From: JALYGK01 sp036259835
GTDB taxonomy: Bacteria; Actinomycetota; UBA4738
NCBI GenBank assembly: GCA_036259835.1
Contig: DATABA010000022.1
Span: 1 to 64,000, forward strand
Length of the DNA stretch: 64,000 nt
Direction of reading: 5' to 3'
This document shows positions 26,913-35,738 of this stretch, in pieces. The position numbers and the translations under genes are program-made. The notes beneath the pieces were generated by a model. That model did no database searches, had not been told where the DNA came from, and worked only from the letters and a program-made list of their open reading frames with translations. Each line of letters starts with the position of its first letter. The stretch's first letter is position 1.

Positions 26913-27575
26913 ATGCCCGCAAGCATCACGCCGAAACAGTTCCACCAGACCGACGGCGTCGACGACTGGCGCGTGCTGGGGGATGGAGCCTGCGCGTACT
27001 TCCCCACTGCCTCGTTCGAAGAAGGCGTCCGGCTAATCCAAGCGATCAGCGAAATCGGTGGTTTGGGCGCCGGCCATCCCGATATCGACTTGCGAGTGGA
27101 AGGCGTTACCGTGCGACTCGTCACCATCACAGCTGGCTACTACGGGCTGAGCCAGCGGGACGTCGAGCTCGCCCGAGCGATTTCGACGGTGGCCCGTGAT
27201 CTTGACCTCGCAGCAGACCCCTCTGCCACCCAAACCGTTCAGATTGCGATCGATGCGCTCGTCCATCCTGACGTGATTCCGTTCTGGCGAGCGGTGCTCG
27301 GCTACGTGGACCGCGACCCAGTCGGTGAGGATCTGATCGACCCACATCGTCGTGGTGCGCCGCTCTGGTTCCAGCAGATGGATGCGCCGCGCCCGCAGCG
27401 CAACCGAATCTACGTCGATGTCTTCGTTCCACACGAGGAGGCGGAGAAACGAGTCGCGGCGGCGATCGCGGCCGGTGGGCACCTGGTGGGCGACGAGCAT
27501 GCGCCGGAATGGTGGACGCTGGCCGACGCCGAGGGGAACGAGGTCGACGTGGCCACGACGTTTACCCGCGACTGA
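26913..27575 (+). CDS. Fused pterin carbinolamine dehydratase-like and VOC (glyoxalase-like) protein
   Basis: ATG at 26913 behind a TTGAGGG ribosome site gives 220 residues. Residues about 1-100 resemble pterin-4a-carbinolamine dehydratase (FEEGVRLIQAI, GHPDIDLRVEGVTVRLVT, LSQRDVELARAIS). Residues about 110-220 are a glyoxalase-like VOC domain (VIPFWRAVLGYV, APLWFQQMDAPR, WWTLADAEGNEVDVAT). The dehydratase EHHP motif is reduced to GHPD, so that activity is doubtful. Cytosolic; substrate unknown. Confidence 0.78.
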   Translation: MPASITPKQFHQTDGVDDWRVLGDGACAYFPTASFEEGVRLIQAISEIGGLGAGHPDIDLRVEGVTVRLVTITAGYYGLSQRDVELARAISTVARDLDLAADPSATQTVQIAIDALVHPDVIPFWRAVLGYVDRDPVGEDLIDPHRRGAPLWFQQMDAPRPQRNRIYVDVFVPHEEAEKRVAAAIAAGGHLVGDEHAPEWWTLADAEGNEVDVATTFTRD

Positions 27576-27674
27576 GTTCGGCCGTAGGAGCGGCGTCGGC
27601 ACCAGCTCCTCCAGGGCTGACAACCCCGTCCTCAGCGGTCATCATTGTCAGCCGGGGGGCACCGCGAGTTCACG

Positions 27675-29000
27675 ATGGATAGGACCGATACGCCAACGCA
27701 AGCTGGAAGGCGGTTGCCGTTCAGCCTCGAGCGGCTGCGGCTGCGGTTTCGCGACCCTGCTCTCGAGGCGGCATTTCGGGATAATAGGTTCCGCCACAAT
27801 GTGGCGAACATCCGCTTCGCCTTCTTTGCCGGGATCGTCGTCTGGGTGGCGTGGGGATTCCTCCTGCGACCTCACATCCTTGCCGAGGCTGATCGCAGAC
27901 TCGACACGATCATGCGGTTTGGGGTGTTTATACCGATGCTCCTCGTCGGCTTTGTGCTTACGTTCACACCCTTCTTCCGGCGAATTTGGCAAGGACTGTC
28001 GGTGTTCATCGCGACGACCACGATCCTGTTATGGGTTTACTACGTCTCGCACATCTTGACGCTGCCTGCCGAGTACGGCTACGTCGGGGTCATCCTGATC
28101 ACGGCGTTCACGTACACGCTCCTGCGGCTTCGGTTCCTCTGGGTGGTAGTCATCACGGTGGTCGGCATCGCCGCATACCTGCCGTACGCGTTCACGGCGC
28201 GCTACATCGTGGACGTGAGCCGGACGTTGGCGACCCTTTATCTGGTCTCGTTCGGATTTCTGGGAGGCCTGGCCGCCTACCGACTCGAACGGTTCTCCAG
28301 ACAGGTGTTCCTTCGGGAGCGCCAGCTCGACCAGGAACGGGAGCGATCAGACGCCCTGCTGCTAAACATCCTCCCGCAGGCGATTGTCGAGCAGCTCAAG
28401 ACCTCCTCCGGCGGGCGGATCGCTCAAGCGTTCGACCAAGTGACGGTCGTCATCGCCGACGCCGTTGGATCCACGGAGCAGGGGGCACGGTCATCGCCCG
28501 AGAGGTTCGCCGCCGCTCTGGACGAGCTGTTCCGCAGGTTCGACGACCTTGCCGACCGGCACGGCCTCGAGAAGATCAAGACCATCGGAGACGCGTACAT
28601 GGCCGTGGCGGGCGCGCCTGTCCCTATGGCGAATCACGCCGCGGCGGCGGTTTCCATGGCGCTCGAGATGCTCGCCGAAGCCGGGCAGGTTCAGTGGCCC
28701 TCCGGTGACGCCATCCGGGTGCGGATCGGGGTCGCCACCGGGCCGGCCGTCGCCGGAATCATCGGGTTCCGGAAGTTCGCCTACGACCTGTGGGGCGACA
28801 CCGTGAACCTCGCCAGCAGACTCCAGGAATCCGCAGAGCCCGGCCAGGCGCTGGTCTCGGAACCGACGGCCGAGTTGCTCAGCCATGACTACGACTTCGG
28901 GCCTCCGCACATCGTGGACCTGAAGGGCAAGGGACCGACTCCCGCCCGCGTCGTGCTCGGCCGCCGTGCCGACCTTCCCATTAAGGTGCCGTCTGCTTGA
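27675..29000 (+). CDS. Membrane class III adenylate/guanylate cyclase
   Basis: ATG at 27675 (a TTG at 27645 is an alternative) gives about 441 residues. Six hydrophobic helices occupy about residues 40-205, then a coiled-coil linker (RQLDQERERSDALLLNILP) of the type seen in soluble-guanylyl-cyclase-like proteins, then the catalytic domain. Metal sites are IADAVGST and KTIGDAYMAVAG; the adenine-selecting Lys and the Asp of YDLWGDTVNLASRL favour ATP. Likely a membrane-sensing cyclase. The next gene starts just after its stop. Confidence 0.88.
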   Translation: MDRTDTPTQAGRRLPFSLERLRLRFRDPALEAAFRDNRFRHNVANIRFAFFAGIVVWVAWGFLLRPHILAEADRRLDTIMRFGVFIPMLLVGFVLTFTPFFRRIWQGLSVFIATTTILLWVYYVSHILTLPAEYGYVGVILITAFTYTLLRLRFLWVVVITVVGIAAYLPYAFTARYIVDVSRTLATLYLVSFGFLGGLAAYRLERFSRQVFLRERQLDQERERSDALLLNILPQAIVEQLKTSSGGRIAQAFDQVTVVIADAVGSTEQGARSSPERFAAALDELFRRFDDLADRHGLEKIKTIGDAYMAVAGAPVPMANHAAAAVSMALEMLAEAGQVQWPSGDAIRVRIGVATGPAVAGIIGFRKFAYDLWGDTVNLASRLQESAEPGQALVSEPTAELLSHDYDFGPPHIVDLKGKGPTPARVVLGRRADLPIKVPSA

Positions 29001-29014
29001 GGCGGACTGACCTC

Positions 29015-29923
29015 ATGAGGAAGCTCTTGCTGCTGGGCGTGTGCGTGACGCTGACAGCGTGCACTTCCTCCGGTGCCGGGCGGACTCCCCCTAGTCCCGG
29101 TGAACCGAAGGACGTGATCGTCGTCGGGGTGTCCGGCGCGTTCGCTGAGAACCAGATCGTGGCGGAGATGTACGCGCAAGTCCTGGAGGGGGCCGGCTAC
29201 AGCGTCGAGCGACAGTTCGACCTCCGATCTCGGGAGATCTCCCAGAATGCCCTCGAGTCGGGACAGATCGACCTGAAGCCGGAGTACCTCTCTTCGTTGC
29301 TCCTCTTTCTCGATCCGAATGCACAACCCGCGGACGATCCCGCTGGGGTTGCCAGACAAGACGGCGAGCTGTTGGAGGGGAAAGGGATCACGGTGCTCTC
29401 GCCGTCACCAGCGCAGGACACGAATGAGTTCGTGGCGAACGCGAAGACAGCCCAGCGATTCAACCTCACGACGATGAGTTCCCTCGCGCCCGTCGCAGGC
29501 CAACTGACGTTCGGCGGCCCGCCGGAATGCGCTCAACGACCGTTCTGCCTCCCGGGACTGCACAGGGTCTACGGGATCCTCTTCGAGGATTTCCTAGCGC
29601 TGGATGTGGGAGGGCCCCAGACGATCGCCGCACTGAAGGCCGACGAAGTGCAGATCGGCCTGCTCTTCTCCACGGACCCGAGCATCAGGGAGAACGGATT
29701 CGTTCCGCTCGTGGACGATAAGCACCTCCAGAACGCGGAAAACATCACGCCAGTGATCCGCTCGGAGAAGCTCAACGCCGAGATCGAGGGATTGCTCGGT
29801 GAGGTGAGCGCCCGGCTCTCTACGGGGACCGTGACCGAGCTCGTGGGGAAGGTCGTGATCGAGAATCAGAATGTGGCGACGGTGGTCAGAGAGTTCCTGA
29901 CGGCAAACGGCCTTTCCGATTAG
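29015..29923 (+). CDS. Osmoprotectant/glycine-betaine-type ABC binding lipoprotein, orphan
   Basis: ATG at 29015, with a GAGGCGG-like site upstream, gives 302 residues. Signal peptide and lipobox LTAC are followed by an OpuAC/ProX-type fold: VIVVGVSGAFAENQIVAEMY, YSVERQFDLRSREISQNALE and a C-terminal VVREFLTANGL helix. It would capture a quaternary ammonium or related solute, but no permease or ATPase is adjacent. It lies 14 bases after a cyclase gene, which could mean coregulation or a signalling use. Confidence 0.8.
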   Translation: MRKLLLLGVCVTLTACTSSGAGRTPPSPGEPKDVIVVGVSGAFAENQIVAEMYAQVLEGAGYSVERQFDLRSREISQNALESGQIDLKPEYLSSLLLFLDPNAQPADDPAGVARQDGELLEGKGITVLSPSPAQDTNEFVANAKTAQRFNLTTMSSLAPVAGQLTFGGPPECAQRPFCLPGLHRVYGILFEDFLALDVGGPQTIAALKADEVQIGLLFSTDPSIRENGFVPLVDDKHLQNAENITPVIRSEKLNAEIEGLLGEVSARLSTGTVTELVGKVVIENQNVATVVREFLTANGLSD

Positions 29924-29946
29924 CGGTCGTTAGCCGTTTCCGGTCG

Positions 29947-30019
29947 TGCCCCCGGGAGGAATCGAACCTCCGACACACGGTTTAGGAAACCGTTGCTCTA
30001 TCCACTGAGCTACGAGGGC
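29947..30019 (-). tRNA. tRNA-Arg (CCT anticodon)
   Basis: The minus strand folds as a full cloverleaf of 73 bases: acceptor GCCCTCG pairs with CGGGGGC (one T-G), discriminator A, D stem GCTC/GAGC, anticodon stem ACGGT/ACCGT around TTCCTAA with anticodon CCT, and T stem GGAGG/CCTCC with loop TTCGATT. CCA is not encoded. It reads the rare AGG codon. Confidence 0.95.
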
Positions 30020-30084
30020 AAGAGGTCTCTCTAGAGTACGAGAGGCGGCGACGACAGTGTGGCGATCACCTTCCTTCGTTCCTC

Positions 30085-30144
30085 TTGACGGATACTCTTT
30101 GTGTTCGATATTTTTCGAACCATACGTTCGATCCTTGTCGAAAA
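30085..30144 (+). promoter_or_regulatory. Promoter with overlapping inverted-repeat operators
   Basis: TTGACG at 30085-30090 and TATTTT at 30109-30114 are 18 bases apart, a near-consensus sigma-70 promoter. On top of and just after the -10 lie alternating half-sites: GTTCGA-N6-TCGAAC (30103-30120) and GTTCGA-N6-TCGAAA (30126-30143), offset by 23 bases. The inner pair also reads TCGAAC-N5-GTTCGA. This is a good autoregulatory site for the ArsR-type protein encoded next. Because the promoter covers 30101, translation must begin downstream. Confidence 0.6.
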
Positions 30145-30199
30145 GGATAAATCCTTGGGGCAGACGCTCCTTGATCGTCGCCGGGCGGCTCCGCAGCCG

Positions 30200-31231
30200 A
30201 TGGTGGACATCCGCTTCGGGACGTCGTACGAGCTGCTTTTGAGCATTTCTGCATATCAGGCACCCGAGCTCGTCGGGGCGCCGGACGTCGTGCCGCCTTC
30301 GTTTCTGGCAGTGCCGAAGACGCTTCCCAGAGCGATTCGAGAAGCGGTCGATCGGGTCGGCCTCGGGCCCATGTGGCAGAACTTCGTCGGCTTCGCCGCG
30401 ACCGACCCGGTGGCCAGCGACATCCCTTCGCTGATTCGAAAGGTTGAGGCCACCTCCGCATTCGATGTGCGGCTCACCGCACTCGGAGCGCGCTCTCCCG
30501 CCTTCAGAGCCGTCGTCGACCCCGGAATCTTCACCGACGCAGCTCAGGGTGACGCGAACGCGAGGGCCGAATTGGTGGAGAGGTTCGCGAAGTCGCCCAG
30601 GGAACGCGTCGAATTCACGAAGCTCCTCACTCTCAAGGCCGGCGAGACGAAGCGCGCGATCGTCGACGTTCTGCGGTTGTGGCACCGCGAGGTGCTGGCC
30701 CCTCGCGAGTCACAAGTTCAGGAGGTGCTACGCCGGGACGTCACGAGCAAGCTCTCGCACCGAAAGCGGGTCCCGGCAGAGACGCTCATCGAAATCGCAA
30801 CGAACGGTCTCGAATACCGTCCAGAGCGTTGGGCGAAGCGGGTTCTGCTCATCCCTCAACTCTCGTGGCGCCCCTGGAACGTCTTGCTCGACCACCAGGA
30901 CGTCTCGATCATTTGCTATCCCGTCGCGGACGAGAGTCTGGGAATGGACCGTGATGAACCACCCGCGTCGCTCGTGCGCTTTCATCAGGCGCTGGGCGAC
31001 GACAAGCGCCTTCGGATCCTCAAACGCCTGGCAGAGGGAAGCGCCACGCTTCAAGAGCTCGCCGCCGTGGCGAACCTGGCGAAATCGTCCGCTCATCATC
31101 ACCTGGTCCTTCTTCGATCCGCCGGTCTGGTTCGCACGACGACCGAAGAACAGGGCCGCTACACGCTTCGACGCGACCAGATCACGAACATGTCGGCGCA
31201 GCTCGAGCAGTTCCTCAGGGGCATCGAATGA
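30200..31231 (+). CDS. ArsR-family transcriptional regulator with N-terminal DUF5937-like domain
   Basis: The frame opens at 30101, but that codon lies inside the apparent promoter, so ATG at 30200 is preferred (343 residues; TTG 30155 also possible). The last 100 residues form an ArsR winged helix: ALGDDKRLRILKRLAEG, LQELAAVANLAKSSAHHHL and LLRSAGLVR. No cysteine metal site is seen. The first 240 residues match the long N-terminal region typical of regulators paired with MFS exporters. Its stop overlaps the MFS start (ATGA). Confidence 0.85.
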   Translation: MVDIRFGTSYELLLSISAYQAPELVGAPDVVPPSFLAVPKTLPRAIREAVDRVGLGPMWQNFVGFAATDPVASDIPSLIRKVEATSAFDVRLTALGARSPAFRAVVDPGIFTDAAQGDANARAELVERFAKSPRERVEFTKLLTLKAGETKRAIVDVLRLWHREVLAPRESQVQEVLRRDVTSKLSHRKRVPAETLIEIATNGLEYRPERWAKRVLLIPQLSWRPWNVLLDHQDVSIICYPVADESLGMDRDEPPASLVRFHQALGDDKRLRILKRLAEGSATLQELAAVANLAKSSAHHHLVLLRSAGLVRTTTEEQGRYTLRRDQITNMSAQLEQFLRGIE

Positions 31232-32544
31232 ACGAAGCGAAGCGCTCCTCGTCGCTGTGGCGGCAGAGCAATTTCATGAAGCTCTGGACCGCCCAGACCA
31301 TCAGCCAGTTCGGCACCCAGGTGACGTTGCTGGCGCTGCCGCTGGCGGCGGTGCTCGTTCTGGATGCAACACCGTTTCAGGTCGGGCTTCTCACGACGCT
31401 CGAGTACCTGCCGTTCCTTCTCATCGGCTTGCCCGCAGGAGTCTGGGTCGACCGTTTGCCACGGCGCCCGATCCTCATCGCCGGTGACATGTTGCGCGCC
31501 GTGACGCTCGGGTCGGTCCCGATCGCCTATCAGATGGGCGTGCTTTCCATGACACAGCTGTACGTCGTCGCACTCTTGACCGGAGTCGGCACGGTCTTCT
31601 TCGACATCGCTGATCAAGCCTTCCTTCCGTCGCTCGTTGGGCGCGACCGACTGGTTCAGGCGAACGGACGCTTGGAAATGAGTCGCTCGGGCGCTCAGCT
31701 GGCCGGACCCGGAATCGCCGGGTTCCTGGTCGAATGGGTTCGAGCTCCGATGGCGATTGCCCTCGACGCCGTCAGCTATGTGCTCTCCGCGCTGTTCCTC
31801 GCCGCCATCCCGCGGACGAAAGGCCAGGCCTCGAGGGCCGGCGCCGGCCGCAGGAGCATGAGGGCGGAGATCCGGGAAGGTCTTCGCTATGTATTCCGCC
31901 ATCCACTTCTGTTGCCGATTGCCGGTTGTACGGCCACGTCCAACCTGTTCAGTTCGATGCTGCTGGCCGTGCTGATCCTCTTCGCCATTCGGGAGCTGGG
32001 TCTGTCTCCGGGTGAAATCGGGATCATCTTCGCCATCGGGAACGTCGGGTTCCTGGTGGGGGCCGTCGTCGCGGCACGCGTCGCGAAGGTCCTCGGGTTG
32101 GGCCGGGCCATCGTCGGGTGCGCCATGGTCTTCGGCGCCTCGAACTTGCTGATTCCGGTGGCGAGTTCCTCGACGGCCGCTCCACTCCTGATCGGAGCGA
32201 TGTTCCTCATGGGGCTTGGAGGGACGGCCTACAACGTGAACCAGGTCAGCCTCCGGCAAGCGATCACTCCCGAGAAGATCTTGGGGCGCATGAACGCGAC
32301 CATGCGCTTTCTGGTTTGGGGAACCATGCCGATCGGCGCGTTCGTCGGAGGAATCCTCGGCAACACGCTTGGCCTCCGGCCGACGGTTTGGGTCGCCGCG
32401 ATCGGCGGCACGCTGGCGTTCATCCCGCCGTTGCTCTCTCCGGTCAGGTCGCTCCAGCGAGTGCCCGACATCGAGCCGTCGCCGGGCGCCGTAGCGACGC
32501 CCCCGCGGTCCTTACAGGCGCCGTCGGACGTCGCCGCACCGTAG
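31228..32544 (+). CDS. MFS transporter (EntS/MFS_3 type exporter)
   Basis: A 438-residue major facilitator with about twelve helices. The family start (FMKLWTAQTISQFGTQV) and the loop motif GVWVDRLPRRPILIAGD between helices 2 and 3 fit the MFS_3/EntS group, mostly exporters of drugs or siderophores. Coupled by ATGA to the ArsR-type regulator, so regulator and exporter form one unit. The natural substrate is unknown. Confidence 0.9.
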   Translation: MNEAKRSSSLWRQSNFMKLWTAQTISQFGTQVTLLALPLAAVLVLDATPFQVGLLTTLEYLPFLLIGLPAGVWVDRLPRRPILIAGDMLRAVTLGSVPIAYQMGVLSMTQLYVVALLTGVGTVFFDIADQAFLPSLVGRDRLVQANGRLEMSRSGAQLAGPGIAGFLVEWVRAPMAIALDAVSYVLSALFLAAIPRTKGQASRAGAGRRSMRAEIREGLRYVFRHPLLLPIAGCTATSNLFSSMLLAVLILFAIRELGLSPGEIGIIFAIGNVGFLVGAVVAARVAKVLGLGRAIVGCAMVFGASNLLIPVASSSTAAPLLIGAMFLMGLGGTAYNVNQVSLRQAITPEKILGRMNATMRFLVWGTMPIGAFVGGILGNTLGLRPTVWVAAIGGTLAFIPPLLSPVRSLQRVPDIEPSPGAVATPPRSLQAPSDVAAP

Positions 32545-32573
32545 AGCCTGACCAGCGGGTCTAGAGTCGGCCG

Positions 32574-34121
32574 ATGGCCCCGTTTCGCACCTCATGGCCG
32601 GTTCGTGGGGCGCTCTTCGCGATGCTGGCCGGTTACTTCGGGTTCGTCCTCATTGCCTCGGCGCCGTCCTCTCCGCTCAGACCCCCACTGCCCCGGCGGG
32701 TCGGCGTTCCGGCCTGGGGTGAAATGGCGAGTGAGTGGATCGGTCTCGATCGCTTGACCCATGACGGGCTAACCGTCATGGCTCTGCTCTTGCTTGCAGC
32801 TCTCCTCGCGGCGTTCACGTTTATCTCCCGGGAGGCCTGGAACGAACGAACGGGTCTCGGTTCAGTGATCGCGATCACGGCCGTCTCCCTCGGCCTAGTC
32901 ACCGCGGGACCGCTCGTGCTTTCGCGCGATGTGTACAGCTATGCCTCGTACGGACGGATGTACGCGGTCTCCCACACAAACCCGTACGTGGCGAGCCCCA
33001 GCAAGTTCGGAAGAGATCCCTTCACTGGAGTTGTGTCGAATGAATGGCGAAACACGCCATCCGTCTACGGTCCGGCTTTCACGCTGCTGAGCGCTGCAAT
33101 CGCGGGAGCAGCGAGAAACTCACCCGCTGCCACCGTTTGGACGTTCAAGGTGTTGGCTGTCATCGCGGCGGGAGGTGCGGCGTATCTCGCGGCTGCGGCG
33201 TCCAGGGCCGTACGGCCCGGCAAGGAGGCCTTCGCGGTCGCCGTCGTTGGCCTCAATCCACTGATGGTCCTCCACGTCGTCGGGGCGGGACACAACGACG
33301 CGCTCGTCGCCGCCCTGCTTGCCGGCGCTCTACTCGTGGCCGTATGCGCGGCGCGGTCGCGGGACCACTCGAAGGAAGCGAATCGAGAAGCTTCGGGTTC
33401 AGAGACCTTCTCCACCGCTTCAGCAATTGCCGTGACCGTCCTCATCACATTGGCAGCGCTCATCAAGGTGATCGCGGCGATCCCGTTACTGCTGTGGCTC
33501 GCATATCTCGTTCGGTCGTCGCCCCCCAGGAGACGAGTGCGGGTTGCCGGGATCCAGGGTGCCGTCGCTATCGCGGTTACGGCGGCCGTCACGGCGCCGC
33601 TGTTTTCGGGCGGGGACACGCTGAGGGCAATCGGAAACGTGGCCGGAAGGGAAGGCTGGGCCAGCAGCGCCCGTCTCGTCGCTCGGACCCTTCGAGCACT
33701 TACGGGAGTGGAGCTCGGTTCGTCCGCCGACGTCGCCCTATCGGTGGGCGTCTACCTGGGTTTTTTGGCCGTTTTCCTGACGCTCACATGGCAGCTTTTT
33801 CGGGCGACCGGCGGGGATCCGGCCGCCGTGTGGGGAGGGGGACTCCTGTTGTTTGCGCTCGCGGCCTCGTATCTCCTGCCGTGGTACGCGGCGTGGTTCC
33901 TTCCGTTCGTGCCGTTCCTCATGAACGTCCGGCTGGGAACCGTCGCGTTGGTGGTCGCCGGACTCCTCACCTTGACGGGAGTTCCGGCCGAGCCCGGATT
34001 GGACCCATCCCTCTGGCGGAACATGATTCTCGTCGTTCACTACGTGGTCGCACCCGCGATGCTCGCGCTTCTGTTCGTCGCCGCCGTGCGGGTGAGGCGG
34101 CTCGGCATGCTACAGGCCTGA
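32574..34121 (+). CDS. Polyprenol-phosphate-mannose-dependent mannosyltransferase-like protein (MptB-like)
   Basis: A 515-residue multi-pass protein with about twelve helices. The first extracytoplasmic loop carries SRDVYSYASYGRMYAV and NPY, followed by WRNTPSVYGPAF, as in the GT-C type alpha-1,6-mannosyltransferases MptA/MptB that build lipomannan cores in actinobacteria. The Asp of SRDVYSY is the likely catalytic residue. Its 3' end overlaps the convergent CpaB-like gene by 12 bases. Exact acceptor unknown. Confidence 0.78.
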   Translation: MAPFRTSWPVRGALFAMLAGYFGFVLIASAPSSPLRPPLPRRVGVPAWGEMASEWIGLDRLTHDGLTVMALLLLAALLAAFTFISREAWNERTGLGSVIAITAVSLGLVTAGPLVLSRDVYSYASYGRMYAVSHTNPYVASPSKFGRDPFTGVVSNEWRNTPSVYGPAFTLLSAAIAGAARNSPAATVWTFKVLAVIAAGGAAYLAAAASRAVRPGKEAFAVAVVGLNPLMVLHVVGAGHNDALVAALLAGALLVAVCAARSRDHSKEANREASGSETFSTASAIAVTVLITLAALIKVIAAIPLLLWLAYLVRSSPPRRRVRVAGIQGAVAIAVTAAVTAPLFSGGDTLRAIGNVAGREGWASSARLVARTLRALTGVELGSSADVALSVGVYLGFLAVFLTLTWQLFRATGGDPAAVWGGGLLLFALAASYLLPWYAAWFLPFVPFLMNVRLGTVALVVAGLLTLTGVPAEPGLDPSLWRNMILVVHYVVAPAMLALLFVAAVRVRRLGMLQA

Positions 34122-34808
34122 GACGCTTCCCTCGTACGCCGGGGCTATCGCCACTTCGAGGTTGGCGAATGCACGCGCGAATGCCAGGCGTTCTTCTTGC
34201 TGAGGCGCGACCAGAAGGATGAGGGTGGTGGATGGCGAACTGCCCGCAGCGCCGGCATCAAATCCGCCCTGCTCTTCCGACGTTGCCCTGAAGTCTCCGC
34301 CCCGCAAGACGAACAGGACCTCCACACCACTCACGACGACCTCCGTGTGCGGCTGTCCGGACGCGAACGTGGCGAGCACGTCGACGTGGTCTCCGGCGCG
34401 AACGGTGCCGGCAGGTAATGACGTTGGTACGGCGAAGGCCCGGAGCCCCTCGGGAACGAGCGACGCCACCGGACCTGCCCGTACGCGAGCCAGCCGATGA
34501 TCGGTCACCACCTCACCCTTGAGCAGATCCCCGAGAGCGACCCGGCCGGCAGCTTGCGAAACCTTGGAAAGCGGTCGCGGCGGCACATACTCTTCGGGCA
34601 TGTGGACCACCGAAACATGACCCGGGGCGATCGGTGTTCCCCGCCTCACGTCTTGAGCAACCACCAGGACGGGAACCCGCACCCCGCTGTCTCCGGCGCG
34701 CGCCTCGAGGCGCCGGAGAAACGAGTGGACCATGACCCCAGCCAGCAGAGCGAGGGTGACGGAACCGCTGAGGAAGATCCACGACGGCCTCGCCGAACCC
34801 CTTCGCAT
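34110..34808 (-). CDS. CpaB/SAF-domain pilus assembly protein
   Basis: A 232-residue protein with one N-terminal membrane helix (WIFLSGSVTLALLAGVMVHSF) and an SAF domain starting VPVLVVAQDVRRGTPIAPG, followed by an RcpC/CpaB-type region (VAVPTSLPAGTVRAGDHVDV). CpaB helps assemble Flp/Tad pili. The rest of a tad locus is absent here; the only other Tad-like gene in the window is the degenerate CpaF at 13.5 kb. Its start region is preceded by an inverted repeat at 34823-34845. Confidence 0.85.
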   Translation of the reverse strand: MRRGSARPSWIFLSGSVTLALLAGVMVHSFLRRLEARAGDSGVRVPVLVVAQDVRRGTPIAPGHVSVVHMPEEYVPPRPLSKVSQAAGRVALGDLLKGEVVTDHRLARVRAGPVASLVPEGLRAFAVPTSLPAGTVRAGDHVDVLATFASGQPHTEVVVSGVEVLFVLRGGDFRATSEEQGGFDAGAAGSSPSTTLILLVAPQQEERLAFARAFANLEVAIAPAYEGSVSGL

Positions 34809-34822
34809 TCCGTGTCCTTACG

Positions 34823-34845
34823 ACGCGTGACTCCCGATCACGCGT
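34823..34845. repeat. Inverted repeat upstream of cpaB-like gene
   Basis: ACGCGTGA (34823-34830) and TCACGCGT (34838-34845) form a perfect 8-base inverted repeat with a 7-base spacer. It sits 15-37 bases upstream of the cpaB-like start, where it could be an operator or a leader hairpin. Confidence 0.5.
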
Positions 34846-34922
34846 GACCGTAAAGAAGGAAGCGCCCATACGGCTATGAAAAACCTCACACCGACTGCAG
34901 AAAGAGCGCCAGAAACGGAGAG

Positions 34923-35738
34923 CTATGCCTCGAACCTGGCGTTCTCGAGGGCGTTGGCGCAGGGGCAGTCGCGCCCTTCGGGGACCTTGGAGATCATTCG
35001 AAACAGCAGATCGCGTAGTCGCCCCAGGTTCTCCTGGAAAACCTTGATGACCTCTTCGTGGCTGACCGGGGCGGTTTCCCCAACCACGCCCACGTCGTAG
35101 TCGGTCACGACCGAGATGTTCGCGTAGCAGATCTCCAGTTCCCGAGCCAGGATCGCCTCGGGATGCTGCGTCATGTTGATGAGCTCCCATCCCTGCTGTG
35201 CGTAGTGATGAGACTCCGCGCGGGTCGAGAAGCGGGGCCCCTGCACCACCACGACGGTGCCTCGGTTGTGCACTGGTAGGTCCATCGCGCGCGCCTGCTC
35301 GAGGGCAACCTCACGCATGGTCGGGCAGTAGGGGTCGGCGAACGAGACGTGTGTCGTCTCGGGCCCGTCATAGAAGGTCGAATCGCGTCCGGTGGTCCTG
35401 TCGACGAGCTGATCCGCGATGGCGAAGTCGCCGGGCTTCACACCGGGCTGGAGAGACCCGACCGCGCACGGTCCGACGATCCGTTCCACCCCCAATTGCT
35501 TCAGCGCCCACGCGTTCGCCCGATACGGGATCATGTGCGGGGGAAACTGGTGCTTGGCGCCGTGGCGGGGGATGAACGCGACTCGAGTTCCCTCGACTGT
35601 GCCGATGGCGATCGGCGCCGAAGGCTTCCCCCACGGTGTCTCGGCCTCCATTTCTTCGACGTCATCGAGAAAGGCGTAGAAGCCGGATCCTCCGAATACG
35701 CCGAGTCGGACCGGATCTCCATCGGGGGAACGGTTCAG
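34923..35738 (-). CDS. mtnP: S-methyl-5'-thioadenosine phosphorylase, apparent CTG start
   Basis: A purine nucleoside phosphorylase-family enzyme of 271 residues that cleaves methylthioadenosine in methionine salvage. It has LGVFGGSGFY at the N-terminus (phosphate site), IPRHGAKHQFPPH, the family strand GPRFSTRAES and INMTQHPEA, and the closing DCPCANAL typical of bacterial MTAPs. No ATG, GTG or TTG lies in frame between the fmdB-like stop and GGSGFY. CTG at 35738 overlaps that stop (CTGA) and has AAGGAG 8-9 bases upstream, so it is the best start. Confidence 0.88.
   Translation of the reverse strand: MNRSPDGDPVRLGVFGGSGFYAFLDDVEEMEAETPWGKPSAPIAIGTVEGTRVAFIPRHGAKHQFPPHMIPYRANAWALKQLGVERIVGPCAVGSLQPGVKPGDFAIADQLVDRTTGRDSTFYDGPETTHVSFADPYCPTMREVALEQARAMDLPVHNRGTVVVVQGPRFSTRAESHHYAQQGWELINMTQHPEAILARELEICYANISVVTDYDVGVVGETAPVSHEEVIKVFQENLGRLRDLLFRMISKVPEGRDCPCANALENARFEA

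Noticed and set aside
30115..30131. LexA/SOS box (TCGAAC-N5-GTTCGA)
   Set aside because: Gram-positive LexA boxes need four bases between the half-sites; five here, and the half-sites continue as a longer alternating array fitting an ArsR-type autoregulatory site better.
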